This document shows positions 1 to 11,443 of a stretch of DNA of 64,000 nt, piece by piece. Each line of letters begins with the position of its first letter. The first letter of the stretch is position 1. The DNA is taken from the NCBI GenBank assembly GCA_036571765.1, contig BROE01000020.1:5725679-5789678 (forward strand), given 5' to 3'. The translations under genes were made by a program, and so were the position numbers. The DNA comes from Plecoglossus altivelis. Its lineage: Eukaryota; Chordata; Actinopteri; Osmeriformes; Plecoglossidae. A model generated the notes under the pieces. The model did no database searches, was not told where the DNA came from, and saw only the letters and a list, made by a program, of their open reading frames with translations.

Positions 1-272
1 GGAACACCACTGTGTGCTCGTCTGAAGGAAAGCAGAGGAAACAGACAGAGGACCATGTTACACTGCATGTAACATGTAGGTACAATATCCTAAACAAGAG
101 TGAAATTAGAGTTGGGACGCGATATCCCAGTTTCCCAGACATAGATTAAGCGTTGTCCTATGCGAAAAACCTTTTCAATGGACATCATTGAATTTCTCTT
201 ACTTTAGGACTAGGCTTGATCCTTGTCTGGGAAAGCAGACCAAGCCTGTTAACTAAAGCCATCAATCCTGAC

Positions 273-1023
273 CTGAGTAGACGGAGCGGATGATGTTATC
301 TCCACTTTGGACAAAAGACACCAACGCCATCATGACTCCCATGGTGGAGGAGAGAGCCTCTTCGCTTCCGTAGCGGGAGTAGATGGGCTTGCCGGCTTCG
401 CTCAGAACAAAGATGTGCTTCCTGTGTTGTCGCCAACTCTCGGCGGTCACATCCTCCTCGCGGTGCGATATGAACATGGGCGCTTCGGGGGTGCTAGTCT
501 CCGACAGGGGAGAGGACCTCCCCTTCACACCCATACCTTGCTCCTCTAGTTTACTTCGTGCCAACATCGTGACTAAAAACTCTCCGGAGTCCTCCTGCCC
601 ATTGTCTGTCACAGCCTTCTCACCTGGAACAGTGTCTGCTGTGAACGGAGCATCTGAATCGCTCGGACATTCTACCTTTGTCGACTCATCAGTTTCTTCT
701 TCGATGAGGTCAGAGACGGAGTCTGGCTCCAGGGTCTCTCCTTTGATATCTGACAGCAGAGGCTGTGCAGGCTGTTCTGGGATCACACTGCTCTGGTCTT
801 CAACCCCTACTGGCTCATTCCTAATGTGATTGTCAGCTGAGTCTGAAAACCAAAGAACACACAATGCATGTAGTTATAAAAAATAAAAAAAAGATGTAGT
901 CGCGCTTAGGTCTACGTTAATGCCCATTTACAAAGGCGCATTACCGGTTCCAAAGGCGCCATCAGCAGACGCTGGATTACAAGTCTCCAGTCCTCCTGCT
1001 TCCTCATGTTCTTGATTGTCCAT
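273..1023 (-). CDS. MON1 family vesicle-fusion protein (Mon1a/Mon1b), 5' part only
   Basis: MON1 pairs with CCZ1 as the guanine-nucleotide exchange factor that recruits Rab7 to late endosomes. Two coding exons are visible on the minus strand: 945-1023 (start ATG at 1023-1021, 79 nt) and 273-842 (570 nt), joined in phase; the rest lies beyond the left edge. A 5' leader intron is supported by an acceptor at 1041-1040 and a donor after 1667. The first ~150 residues are acidic and of low conservation. Then comes the conserved first longin segment with VFVLSEAGKPIYSRYGSEEA-like sequence followed by LSSTMGVMMALVSFVQS. The DVTAESWRQH part resembles MON1A, while SFVQSGDNIIRSVY resembles MON1B, so the paralogue is left open; 3p21 synteny favours MON1A. 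It is transcribed divergently from tcta. Confidence 0.9.
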
Positions 1024-1039
1024 GTTGACATTCCATTCA

Positions 1040-2768
1040 CTGAATAAGAAGAACAATCACGCAATGAATGCAAATGCTAGACATAAGTAGGACATCAATC
1101 ATATTGTACTTTTACTTTACCAGTCATTAATCAGCAACCTTTCATACAGCAAAGGGTAAATTCGGCCGGTGGAGGGGGGGAATACCAAACAGAAAACTAT
1201 GCAGTCAGCTATGTCGCTATCCAAGTTAGAAAACCATCCCGAAAATCTACAGCTACCAAGCTTAACAGGGCTAATCACATTGACAGCTAGCTACGTATTT
1301 AGCTTGAGACTTGATGGCCGATTCTGGTTGTGTCTGGAGGGAGAAATGTAAGTTTATGCCAAGTAACAGCTTTAACCGTAACGACTGTTGACGGTAACAT
1401 TAGCTACCGGGTTGGCTAGTAGTCAGTCAGATGCGTTTTAAAGCTTCAAGGTAGTTTAGCCAGTTAGCCTAGCTCAAATTGTTAGCGTAGCTTCAAACGC
1501 ATTTTATGACAGAGGCGTTTCAATTCATCTTAAAATAGATAACAAGAGAGAGACCCTTTGCGTATCGACAAAACAAAAGACAGCCTTGAGGTTAATCACC
1601 GAAACATTGCTATAACGTAAACTTAAACAACAGCGGACAGAAAAGGAAAACAAATTATCCACTTACAGTAACACATCCGGAATCCCAGTGATGACAAGCG
1701 AAACTACCCAATGGTGTTTCAGATAGATCACGTGATACAGCGTTATGGGTACTTCGTTTTGAATCACTCATAGCACACCAATAGGAAATGTCCCTTCAGC
1801 ACTCACAGACTTACATTCAGTGGGAAACCGGAGGCCTGTGGGGGACCACACGTGTTTGCCAATTTAAAGCTATTGACAAATAACTGGAAACATCCAGGGA
1901 CGTTAAGAGACATTATTGCTAGGCAGATATCGTTCCCTGGAAAATGTGGCTGCGTTCCAGATTGAACGTTTTCCCAGAAGGCTCATGAACAAGGATCAGG
2001 ACGTGTTCTTGATGCAACTTTGAAACAACTTTGCTATTATTAGTTAGGGTTGGTTAGTTAATTACATAGGACTATTTACATATTACTATGTTACATAAGC
2101 CTATTTACATTCCCTGGCTATATATAAACATATATATTTAATTATTAAATGAACAAACATGGCATTTGGCAAGCTAATCCACGAAGTAATGCTGTTCAGC
2201 AGGGAAATTCCCCCCAAAAAGTCAAAGACCCGAAAAAATTCAAATATAAATAAAAATCTTTACCACCAGTCTTCAAATATCTTGACAGAGCATTTACTAA
2301 ATAATTTGAAGGTGGCAGTCGCATTTTGTGTGTGTTAATGTTTTGATTATTCATTTTAGACTGGAAGAGAAGTATGCGCAGCTTCAAGATACGATTCTCT
2401 AACATTGTACCAATATCAATTGGTTTAGATTCTGTAGTGCAGATTCGAATATTTCAAGGAAAAATGATTGCGCTAAAAACAATTATACGGTCCTTATTAT
2501 TCTTACTTTATGGATATTACAATTGATAAATGCTTGTTTTTTAATATGTTTTGAACAACTAATTACATATTGCAATGGCTAGAAATGTTTTTCACATTGT
2601 ATCGAATCCGGCTTTCTTACTCCAAAAGGGTTTGCAGTTCAGTTGGAGAGGCAACAGACGTTTGTCTAGGTGTTATCGGTATTTTAAACGATAAAATTAG
2701 CGGGGCCGTTTCAGAAAGGAAATACAGTGACTTGCTATGTTTTGACAAATAGATGGTATAATCCTGAA
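1040..2768. other. Head-to-head intergenic region between mon1 and tcta
   Basis: This holds the mon1 5' leader intron (about 1040-1666), a probable non-coding first exon starting near 1700, and about 1 kb up to the tcta start codon. Stretches 1255-1500 are rich in GCTAGC/TTAGC motifs. I see no further gene; short open frames here match nothing I recognise. Confidence 0.5.
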
Positions 2769-3480
2769 ATGGAAGAACCGTGGGATTTCGAGTTTTTATC
2801 ACGTATTGGGGATGGGTTTGTTTCATTTCTGTCCGAATTTGTTGACGATTGGCTTGCTAAAGATATGAGAGTGTATGTTTTCAAAATCTTAATTAGCTGG
2901 CTAATAATAAGTCTAATAGCGATACACTTTGCCTGGAAAATTTATGGAAACACAGTGAATGATATGTACTATCGTCAAGGTGAGATGTTGATTCATTTTT
3001 ATAGAGCCTTCACCGCAATAGTACGTTCTGTTGTTCAAAAGCTATTGTCGACATATCAGCGAATCAATCATCATTAACAAGCAACTGCCGTCTTAATGTT
3101 TAGGAACAAGTGGACAAAATGGTGGCACGCCGGACACGACACCTAACCTGAGCGGATGGTAGGTGTTCGAGCATCCATATGGACATGTGTGTTACAGGTA
3201 CCCCGATATTGTCCCGTCTACGCTCCCTTCTATGAATTCAATGCTGTTCTTCACCCTTTCTTAAAGTCTTACCATACGCATGCGTCTGGTTGCTTTTTCA
3301 CTTCATGTTGTCAGCAATGGTCTCCCTGTCAATCATATTGATTTATTACTTTGTTGCCGAAACATGTTCTACAATATGTTTTATGTAACGACTGCTTGTG
3401 ACCTGGGATATGATCTGGTTGTTGTTAACATTGTTAGGGAGAGTGCAGCTGGAGACACACTGAAGACACACCGCGAGTGA
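2769..3480 (+). CDS. tcta: TCTA, small membrane protein, three exons
   Basis: Exons 2769-2979, 3104-3158 and 3438-3480 splice in phase (GT-AG) to a protein of about 102 residues, close to the 103 of human TCTA (T-cell leukaemia translocation-altered). Diagnostic blocks: DMRVYVFKILISWLII around residues 31-46, AWKIYGNTV with a hydrophobic segment before it, GQNGGTPD after the exon 1/2 junction, and a C-terminus of W-E-S-A-A followed by LKTHRE, equivalent to the human W-E-M-A-A ... LKTHRE end. The Trp codon is split across the last junction, which fixes the splice sites. The molecular role is poorly known (implicated in osteoclast fusion). A longer in-frame ATG at 2727 exists, but 2769 fits the family. 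TCTA also lies in 3p21.31 in human. Confidence 0.92.
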
Positions 3481-3770
3481 CTGCAAGGATTGGTTGGTGG
3501 AATAACCAATAAATGGCTCTGCGTTCAGCCAACTTGACTTTACACGAAGAGGATTGGATTTGCAAATGGAAAATGCTGCCTTTTCAAGTGACTGGATTTG
3601 CTTGAGAAAGCATCCTTGCAGTTCGGTAACATCAGAAAGCTGCCACTTGGCTGTGAGAAAGATGTAACAAACCAACCCAATTTTATATATATATATATTA
3701 ATATGACAAAGGATCATTTTGTTTTTCTGACCGGTGAGACACTAATACAGTTTTATCAAAATGGTCCAGA

Positions 3771-3776
3771 AATAAA
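3771..3776 (+). terminator. tcta poly(A) signal
   Basis: AATAAA downstream of the tcta stop codon. A second, very proximal AATAAA at 3508-3513 could give a shorter 3' end. Confidence 0.5.
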
Positions 3777-4268
3777 CCATTTCAACTTGTAAATCACCTC
3801 ACCAGAAAGTTATAACTAAAGACAGACAAAAAAACCCTAAAAGGTTATAACAGGGAAGCTTTGAAATTCTCTTTTTGACTACACAGAAGGAGAAATGACA
3901 GTTCTGTGAAACTGGACAGAGTAGAAAGCCTTAAGTCAAAAAGCAGCTCATCCTTCACAAATGTCTTATTAAATGTAGCCTGTGTGATGTCATTCCTAAC
4001 TTTCACCCAGGCTATGTACCTCTCAATTTTCCCAGATCATCAGTTTTACTACAGGGTTGTAATATTTTTGATGTAATTATTTATCATTAAATTCCAGGTT
4101 GAAAGATGCACAAAAGCATTAAAGATCCCTTGATTTCTTTGAAGAAACACATGTTGTATATTCAAACAGCAGAAATCTGAAGACAGAAAGGTGAAAGTGG
4201 TAGACTGTACAGATTTTGTTTTTACAACTGATATTAAAGACCTCGTGATCAAGTGTAAGAAAATGTTT

Positions 4269-4274
4269 TTTATT
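4269..4274 (-). terminator. glyctk poly(A) signal
   Basis: AATAAA on the minus strand about 165 bp past the glyctk stop; it is the only good hexamer found in the gap. Confidence 0.5.
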
Positions 4275-4439
4275 CTAGAAACAATTCTAATATTCGGAGA
4301 GTGCTCACTTCTTCTCACCCAAATACTGAACTCAGAATTAGAGAACTATGTAGAGTTTACAAGCCAGGGTAAAGTTATACCCCAAGTACAAACATCTGTT
4401 TAGCAAGAAACCTTATTTTGTGGGCTTCTCCGCCCCACA

Positions 4440-6354
4440 TCAATGATCAGACATGTTGATGGGGATTGGTGGGATAAGCAGCATGTGCACGTCCATCACG
4501 TTGGTGCCTGTCAGCCCTGGTAGGAGCAGGCGCTGCCCTCCAGACAGCCGGGAGAAAAAGGTATAGGAATCATTGTTGGAAAGGAAGCTGTCTATGTTCA
4601 ACCCCTGAGCATTTGCTTCTTCCCACAGTCCCCCATCTGTGGTAGCCCCTGCTGCGTTGGTTGGCCCGTCCTGTCCATCTGTCCCGCCACTCAGAAACAC
4701 TGGGCCCTTGGGTGGCAGCTCCATACCTTTAAGTTCGAGCCCCACTCGTAGAGCCAGCTCCTGGTTACGCCCCCCTAGCCCTTTGCCTTTCAGCTGCACG
4801 GTGGGCTCCCCCCCAGCCAGCAAGCAGGTGGCCCCCCAGCCTTCTTTACGCCCCTCGCCCAGCACCTGCATGGTGCGACACAAGTCCCAGCTCTCTACGC
4901 CCACGTCAGGACCAAGTTTCAGCACCTCAGCGGCAACATCTGAGTGGGGTTCGTCAGGGGAGCAGGCAAAGTGAGCCAATAGACCGTAGAGGCGAGAAAG
5001 GAGCTGGACATCCCCACACACCCCTGGGGACAACACGACGGGACGGAACCCGAGCTCCCTTGCTCGGCGGCTGGCGCACTCCAAGGCGATGCTGTTGGAG
5101 CCAATCACGGTATTGAGAACATGTCCTTCCCTCTCAAGTGGCTGCTTTGCCCCCTGCTCCCTCGGAGCGGCCCGCCCAAGGACTTCCATCACTGACGCCG
5201 GGAGAGAGGAAGACAGTCCGTATTGCTCCAGAACTGACAAAACCTCCTCTGGCCACACCTCACTCCACATGGTGGGACCGCTGGCGATCAAATCAAGAGG
5301 GTCTCCTATCACATCCGAAAGAACCAGCGCCACTACCTGTTAACAAAAAAACAACCAAAAAAGCATGGAGAGCGAAATCTCTTTAAAATGGGAGAACCAG
5401 ATCTTTGCAGGTAAACAGGTTTGCGTAACATCTGCCTCACCTGGGCAGGATGAGCAGAATGTGCGAGTCCTCCACCCTTCAACAAGGACAGAGCACGTCG
5501 CACAGAGTTCAGCTCCTGAATGGTGGCACCAGCAGCTGCTAGTCTACGGGTGACATCTTGTTTCTCTTGCAGACTGATAGGGGGGACTGGTGACGGTAAG
5601 AGGGCAGAGCCTCCCCCTACACACACACACACACACCACACACATACACACACACACACAGATTAGATTGCTTTGCCTAAACATTGATAAGCCATCTGCA
5701 CTTTGTCTAAGGATCCATGTGTATGAGTTGATACAAGAGGAGCCCGATAGCAATTGCGTATTTGACCTGAGATCAGCACTAGCAGCAGGTCATTCTCCGT
5801 TAGCTCGCAGGCTAGCTGGTTGATGCGTTCGGCAGCTCTCTGAGCATCGGCGTCAGGCAGGTTGTGTTTTGCTCCCTCCATCACCTTTATCCTGCTGTCA
5901 TCCTTCAACAGCATCTGGCTGAGAAGGAATCGCGCCTAGGTTAGAACTACAACTCTTATGCTTGCGAGCTTTCCTTTGTCTGTCAGCAGCATCCTTACTC
6001 TTTCCCATGCTGCCGCAGGGCCTTCTGAATGCCGTGTGGCACGCTGATGACTCCTCTCACCAGGTGGTCCCCCACTATCCTCTCTGCCTCGGCCGCCATA
6101 CCCAGCACAGCTTTGCCGAAACCCACCAGGTGCAGATTGTGCTTGAGCGTGAAGCTGCGTCCACCAACCAGAAGAGCATCTCCCCTGCGCTCCAGGCTCC
6201 TCCGAACCACCATGTCTGGCTGAACGCCGCCGACCGCAGCGGCAAACACCTCCCGTGCCCTCGTGTCCAGCGACATGGCGCAGAGCGCGGTGTGCCGGAT
6301 CCCTAAAGGAGCTATAAGAGACAAGGGTCGACGCAAGGACAACACACGAGCCAT
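4440..6354 (-). CDS. glyctk: Glycerate kinase (GLYCTK, MOFRL family)
   Basis: Phosphorylates D-glycerate, in serine and fructose breakdown. Minus-strand coding exons: 5999-6354, 5767-5918, 5441-5616 and 4440-5336, all in phase, 526 residues (human 523). The start ATG at 6354 follows a leader splice acceptor at 6387-6386. The N-terminus MARVLSLRRPLSLIAPLG is basic and amphipathic, suggesting a mitochondrial targeting peptide. Recognised blocks are LVGFGKAVLGMAAEAE (~90-105), ISGGGSALLPSP (~168-179), LKGGGLA (~217), VLSDVIGDPLDLIASGPT (~232-249), LLAGGEPTVQL, GGRNQELALRVG, FLSGGTDGQDGPT (~440-452) and the C-terminal TGTNVMDVH, all typical of the glycerate kinase/MOFRL fold. The exon 3 acceptor sits directly after a (TG)n run in the transcript sense. 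No truncation or frameshift is seen. Confidence 0.96.
5619..5660. repeat. (CA)n microsatellite abutting a glyctk 3' splice site
   Basis: Interrupted CA repeat on the plus strand. On the glyctk sense strand it reads (TG)n ending in TAG, immediately before exon 3 (exon start at 5616). Confidence 0.85.
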
Positions 6355-6385
6355 GGGGAGATCAAGGGGTTGTTGCAGGAAGCAC

Positions 6386-7554
6386 CTAGAAAGACACAAG
6401 CAAGGCATGAAATACTTCAGAGACTCGTTCGAATTTAAAATGACTGTTGTTATAAAATACATCCGGTCATCTGACTTCTAGATTCTAGAAGATACACACA
6501 ACTCACAACACTAGAACAATTTTCATACGTGTTGAACAAGGTTTACAGCTGCCAAGTCATAAACAAAACGTTAACTCAGTCAAATCCATTGTCCCTGTAC
6601 AGATTATGATCCATTTTCCACATGAGTGCAAAAAAAGTTGCCCTACCTGTGCAGGGTTGGGGACACGCAAAACTTCTGCTTGTATATTAGAAATATGTGT
6701 GCTAGTCACAATCAGCATTGATACAGTGTGGCAAAATCTGGACAGAGCTTGACTCCAGTTACATGTGTACCCATTGTGTAATGATTGACTCAGCTTGACC
6801 AATAGGGCAGGCAACGAGGCAAAGACAGACTGTCACTAGCATACTACGATTTTTAAGAGAGGGTAAACAAAACCAAAACTGTTTTCAGTTTTCACTGAAG
6901 GCCAGACGATTATACAATCCATGAGATGGCTGCGACATGAAGACAGAATGGAGACACTATCATTTTTGTTACGACTATATTAAACTACAACAGCACTAGT
7001 CAAGGCTACTGCATATGTTTACAGCAGCAAACATATTTCTCACCTGCATCATTCTAGTGTTTTCCTTGAGTGTCTGTACAGCTAGTTATTTCCTTCCCAT
7101 TATGAATATTTAAAAGGGCTGCTATACTGCTTCCAATCTCACACAGGATGACTAAACACGAGAGACGGTGTACATCAACGAAAACTTTGCACAACACTGA
7201 GCGGGTGACTGACTTAATCAACTTTTTTAGTCGCTGTAGTCAATTTAGACTTGAGCTAAAAGATAAACACATGATCACCCGTCGGTTTGCGGTGTATCGC
7301 GAGAGGTCACAGTGCAATCGTGAATGCTCGTTCCTGACTGTGTGCGCGCCTCCGACGTAGAAGGCGGTGCTCTTTCGTGACTCGGATAACATTTGTAACA
7401 GGCGGGCTTTCTTTTTTTGAAGTTTTTGTAACGGCCGTATGAATTGTATTGTTTCATTTTTATTTGTACATTTGCTAAGCACGTAAACGTAGTCTTGGCA
7501 TAGCATATTCCAATAGAAATCGAGGGTTTGCGCCCCCCCCATACAGAGGCCATT
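6386..7554. other. Divergent region between glyctk and wdr82
   Basis: Contains the upstream leader intron or promoter of glyctk (acceptor at 6387-6386) and the wdr82 5' region. No further coding gene is seen. The human neighbour MIR135A1 was looked for by its mature sequence in both orientations and not found. Confidence 0.45.
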
Positions 7555-10500
7555 ATGAAGCTGACGGACAATGTGCTGCGGAGCTTCAGAGTTGCCAAGG
7601 TGTTCCGGGAAAATTCAGACAAAATCAATTGTTTTGATTTCAGCTCAAATGGTGAAACTGTCATTTCCAGCAGTGACGATGATTCGCTCGTGTTGTACGA
7701 CTGCCAGGAGGGAAAGTAAGACTCGTACTCAATGCATTAAAATCGATTGTTTACTGTTACAGTTAGCATTAGCATGTAGTAGTAGTAGTAGTACTAGGCC
7801 GACCATGGCTTTAGCTTCTGTTGCTGCTGTTCCAGACTATCTGGCTGGCTAGCTAATCAGTGCGGCCTACTGCAGTACTACATCCACGGACTTGCGTGTA
7901 AAGCCAGACCAGCTTCATAGATTGTGGTCGTTCAGTCAATTTCTTTAAAAAAAACTGTGTTCGCTAGATACCTAATCGTACATCTGTACGTCTTGATATT
8001 TAGATACGTTTTTGTTTTTCAATCAGTTTACTGATACAGTTTTCTAATTGAGGCTATCATGCTTCCTCCCATCTTTTCCATGCCCAGACCCAAGCGCACC
8101 CTCTATAGCAAGAAGTATGGAGTTGATCTGATCAGGTACACACATGCAGCCAACACCGTGGTCTACAGCTCCAATAAAATTGATGGTATGTTAGTTTACG
8201 AAGTAACAGCTGATTGTTATATGTGTCGACTTGGATGCCCGGGCAGCTTAGTGTGACGCTGGACATATTACGTGCGTGTGTAAAATGCTTGTCCAGGGGT
8301 TGTGCATACGGAGTTCTCTTCAGACGATGACCGCATGGACGTCTACCAGAGACTAGCCCGCTGCACACCTTGGTCTGAGGTAGTTGTTTGTACAGTTTGA
8401 GGGTCTGCGATTCAGCCCGATTCAGGAGCTAACTGTACAAGCCACTGCCTTGCCCAGGGTGGTGCCTCTTCAGCCCTCCTGCTCCGTCACATCCAGGACC
8501 CGGAGCTCTTTATGCCATGCTAACTGTATTCCGTCTCATTTTTAGGAACGTTGCTGCATCTAGTCAGTTCCCTTGCTATTATGTTCATTTCAGACACAAT
8601 CCGGTACCTCTCCCTTCACGACAACAAGTACATTCGCTACTTCCCCGGACACAACAAAAGGTGAATGGGCAAGGGAAACCCAATGGAATATTATCTCCTA
8701 AGTTGAACGTATAGATATTAAGACTCTTAATTATACACGAATGGTTATTTCGAATGACATTTTCTATTTATTCAGAGTGGTGGCTCTTTCGATGTCGCCT
8801 GTGGACGACACATTTATATCCGGATCGTTGGATAAAACGATTCGGCTTTGGGATCTGCGGTCTCCAAACTGCCAGGTTGGTCTCCTCGCTCCTTCAGCGT
8901 CTCGTTAAATGAATGTTGAACTCCAGCTGGGCCGACGCGTTGACAGCGCCCGTCTCTTTATCCGACCGTTAGGGCCTGATGCACCTGCAGGGGAAGCCTG
9001 TCTGCTCCTTTGACCCCGAGGGGCTCATCTTTGCTGCAGGAGTCAACTCAGAGATGGTCAAGCTGTACGACCTGCGGTCTTTTGACAAGGTCGGTCGTTC
9101 AAAATAGATTTACAGTTGGTAAGGTTCGTCGATTTTTATTTTAAACTGTCGGAAGAAAATGTCGTCCTTGGTTTTAAGGTGAGCTTCCCCCCCCACCCCT
9201 TCTTCTTCTTCTTCAGGGACCGTTTGCGACCTTCAAGCTACAGTACGACCGGACATGCGAATGGACGGGACTCAAGTTCAGCAACGATGGGAAACTCATC
9301 TTGATCTCCACCAACGGGGGAGCTCTGAGGCTGCTGGACGCCTTTAAGGGCGCAGTGCTGCATTCCTTTGGGGTGAGGGATCGTTGGTGTGCGCAGATAC
9401 TCAAAACGTTGACAAGCACCGTTGGATATGCACAATATGTAAACGCGCATAGCTAGCATACGTCGGAAGCTAAAATAGGCTTTAAGAAAACATGTCTTTG
9501 GTGAGGGGATATTGGCGTGTGACGCAGGGAGGAGTGCAGGCATGATGACATCAAGATGGTCTTGATTTTCTTTTTTTTTCCTCAGGGCTACAACAACAGC
9601 AAATGCGTAACACTGGAAGCCTCCTTCACCCCCGATTCTCAGTTCATCATGATAGGTAAGCGTTCAAGACACCAGCGTGCTCTGGCGGCTGCTTAGAAAG
9701 GCACCACAACAGCTTCCTTTATTGGTCACAGGACGTTTGGTCATCTTTAAATAAGAAAGAACAATGAGTTGTTGAAGCTAAGGAAGTTTGAATGCTTGTC
9801 GACAAGGAGACAAGTCTGATTGCGGTTACCAAGTTGTCTAAAGTCTTGGTCTCCAACTCAAATCGTTTCCACTGTCGTTGGCACAAACAATTCTCAGTAG
9901 TCGTTGGTTCATTTAGAACAGGCAGTTCTCAAAACAAGTTCTGTGTTTGAAGTTCTTCAGTCAGGATAGTCATTTGACCCAAGACTAACTCCCCCAACAT
10001 TCCAGTCGAGTGATAAGCACCCTCCTAAATCTACAGGGGGGCATATGCAGCCCCACCTGGCCAGATGTCCCTTTATGAGGGGTCACTATCCGTAAGATAA
10101 CGAACTCCCCTACAACAGGCAGACCCCTCAACTGATCAAATAACTCATCTGGAGACAGAAAGCTTACCTCTCCCTGATGGAAGTAAGACTCTGCTGTTGA
10201 GAACACTATTGTTTTCTACAGAATCAGGGTTACATCCTAAATGTAATTAACAGTCAACTAGACCTGCTGATGGCTTGCTGTGTGCTCGTTCTGTAACAGG
10301 GTCTGAGGACGGAAAGATCCACGTGTGGAATGCAGAGAGCGGGATGAAAGTGGCCCTGCTGGATGGCAAACACACAGGGCCCGTCACCTGCCTACAGTTC
10401 AACCCCAAATTTATGACTTTCGCCAGTGCCTGTTCCAACATGGTGAGACACTCCTTTCATAGCAGATCTTTTGGCTTGTTTTATATACGCATCATATCCC

Positions 10501-10582
10501 ATGTTGAAATAAATGGTGACCAATAATGAGAATTGTTGTTCCTCCTCCTTAGGCCTTCTGGCTCCCCACTATTGATGACTAG
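7555..10582 (+). CDS. wdr82: WD repeat protein 82 (SETD1 complex subunit)
   Basis: WDR82 (yeast Swd2) is a nuclear beta-propeller that ties the SETD1A/B H3K4 methyltransferases to Ser5-phosphorylated RNA polymerase II and also works in PNUTS-PP1 termination. Nine exons in phase: 7555-7715, 8088-8185, 8594-8660, 8776-8875, 8973-9089, 9217-9372, 9586-9655, 10300-10442 and 10553-10582, giving 313 residues, the same length as in mammals. Start [17 protein letters not shown], end [13 protein letters not shown]. WD-type blocks are visible, for example [19 protein letters not shown] and [15 protein letters not shown]. The sequence is nearly identical to mammalian WDR82 throughout. Intron 2 hosts a let-7 hairpin in the same orientation. 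A poly(A) signal is at 10824-10829. Confidence 0.98.
8370..8458 (+). ncRNA. let7j: let-7 microRNA precursor (let-7g/let-7j type) in wdr82 intron 2
   Basis: The 22-nt 5p arm at 8376-8397 begins TGAGGTAGTTGTTTGTACAG: seed GAGGUAG, and the T after TGAGGTAGT matches the fish let-7j form as I remember it (human let-7g has A). The 3p arm at 8433-8453 begins CTGTACAAGCCACTGCCTTG and pairs with it, and a typical let-7 loop lies between. The loop side carries GGAG (8424-8427), the element bound by LIN28 to block let-7 processing. Human let-7g occupies the equivalent position inside WDR82, so this is the orthologous host-gene arrangement. It is transcribed on the wdr82 strand and is therefore probably co-expressed with it. 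Confidence 0.95.
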
Positions 10583-10823
10583 CGAGAGCTTTGAAGAGGG
10601 GCACTCTGGGAAGGCACAAAGTAACACCCAGCCATTGACCACAGTGGCCACTGAAGTTAATGTAAATATTTAGAGTATTGTAATCATTTGTCTGATTTTG
10701 GTGTCTTTTTATACCTGTGTATAATATTGAAAATTTTCATTTTCTAAGAAGTGTCTGTATTATTATTTTTTACCCCAAGTTGATCACAAGTGTGTCATCA
10801 ATTAAAATGCAATAATTTCTATA

Positions 10824-10829
10824 AATAAA
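10824..10829 (+). terminator. wdr82 poly(A) signal
   Basis: AATAAA about 240 bp after the wdr82 stop; an ATTAAA lies just before it at about 10801. Confidence 0.6.
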
Positions 10830-11443
10830 AACCTGTTTTTTAAAAGATTGACTTGAAGTCCTGTACTGTTCAACAAGCATTCATATTGTCACAACCAAAG
10901 TCGATTGGCCTGAATGACCGCAATCTGACAAGTAGACTGTTCCTAGAACCTTGCAGTAAAACACACTTAACAACTGACCCCAATGAGTCATGGGTGAGGG
11001 TCCAGGGCACAGGTGAGGAGATGTTAGCCTTTCAATTCTTTCGTGTTTCTGAAGCTGGTCCCCTTTCCTGTGGGGTGGGGGGTTGGGGAGCTAGGTACCC
11101 GAGGCAGCTAAATTTGGGAGAGAAGGGATCATGTTCCCTCCAGCCGCATACGATCTTGCCCTAGTTACGAGAGCCGTGTCCCCTCATGCTGTCACACGTT
11201 TAGAGAGCTCACACTCACTCAGCGATACGCTCTCTCAGATCAGCGCTGACTTCCACCGGTGGTGTCAAGAGCTTCATTGGTTACCCTCCTTCTGCCTCTA
11301 CCCGACCGGGCTGAGTCTCTGGGCCTGAGCTTGGGCCTGCTTCCTCAATCCCTTCTGGGAACGTTTCTTTCGTTTTTTCTTGAACCTCAGTAGAGAACAC
11401 AACAGGTGGGATAAGACCCCCTTTCCTCCCCAGCTGAGCCGCC
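10830..11443. other. wdr82-twf2 intergenic region
   Basis: About 600 bp between the wdr82 poly(A) signal and the twf2 start. A good-looking acceptor (polypyrimidine run ending in CAG at 11431-11433) suggests a twf2 leader exon farther upstream. No gene is recognised. Confidence 0.4.

Larger units (their letters stand above)
3481..4439. other. Convergent 3' region between tcta and glyctk
   Basis: tcta poly(A) signals AATAAA occur at 3508-3513 and 3771-3776 (+). A glyctk signal on the minus strand (AATAAA read as tttatt) is at 4269-4274. A short (TA)n lies near 3685-3698. No gene is recognised between them. Confidence 0.5.

Noticed and set aside
3500..7500. Search for miR-135a, which lies next to GLYCTK in human
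   Set aside because: The mature sequence was not found in either orientation by reading.
9985..10206. 73-residue minus-strand frame in wdr82 intron 7
   Set aside because: Possibly part of a repeat, but I could not identify ends or a family, so it is not annotated.
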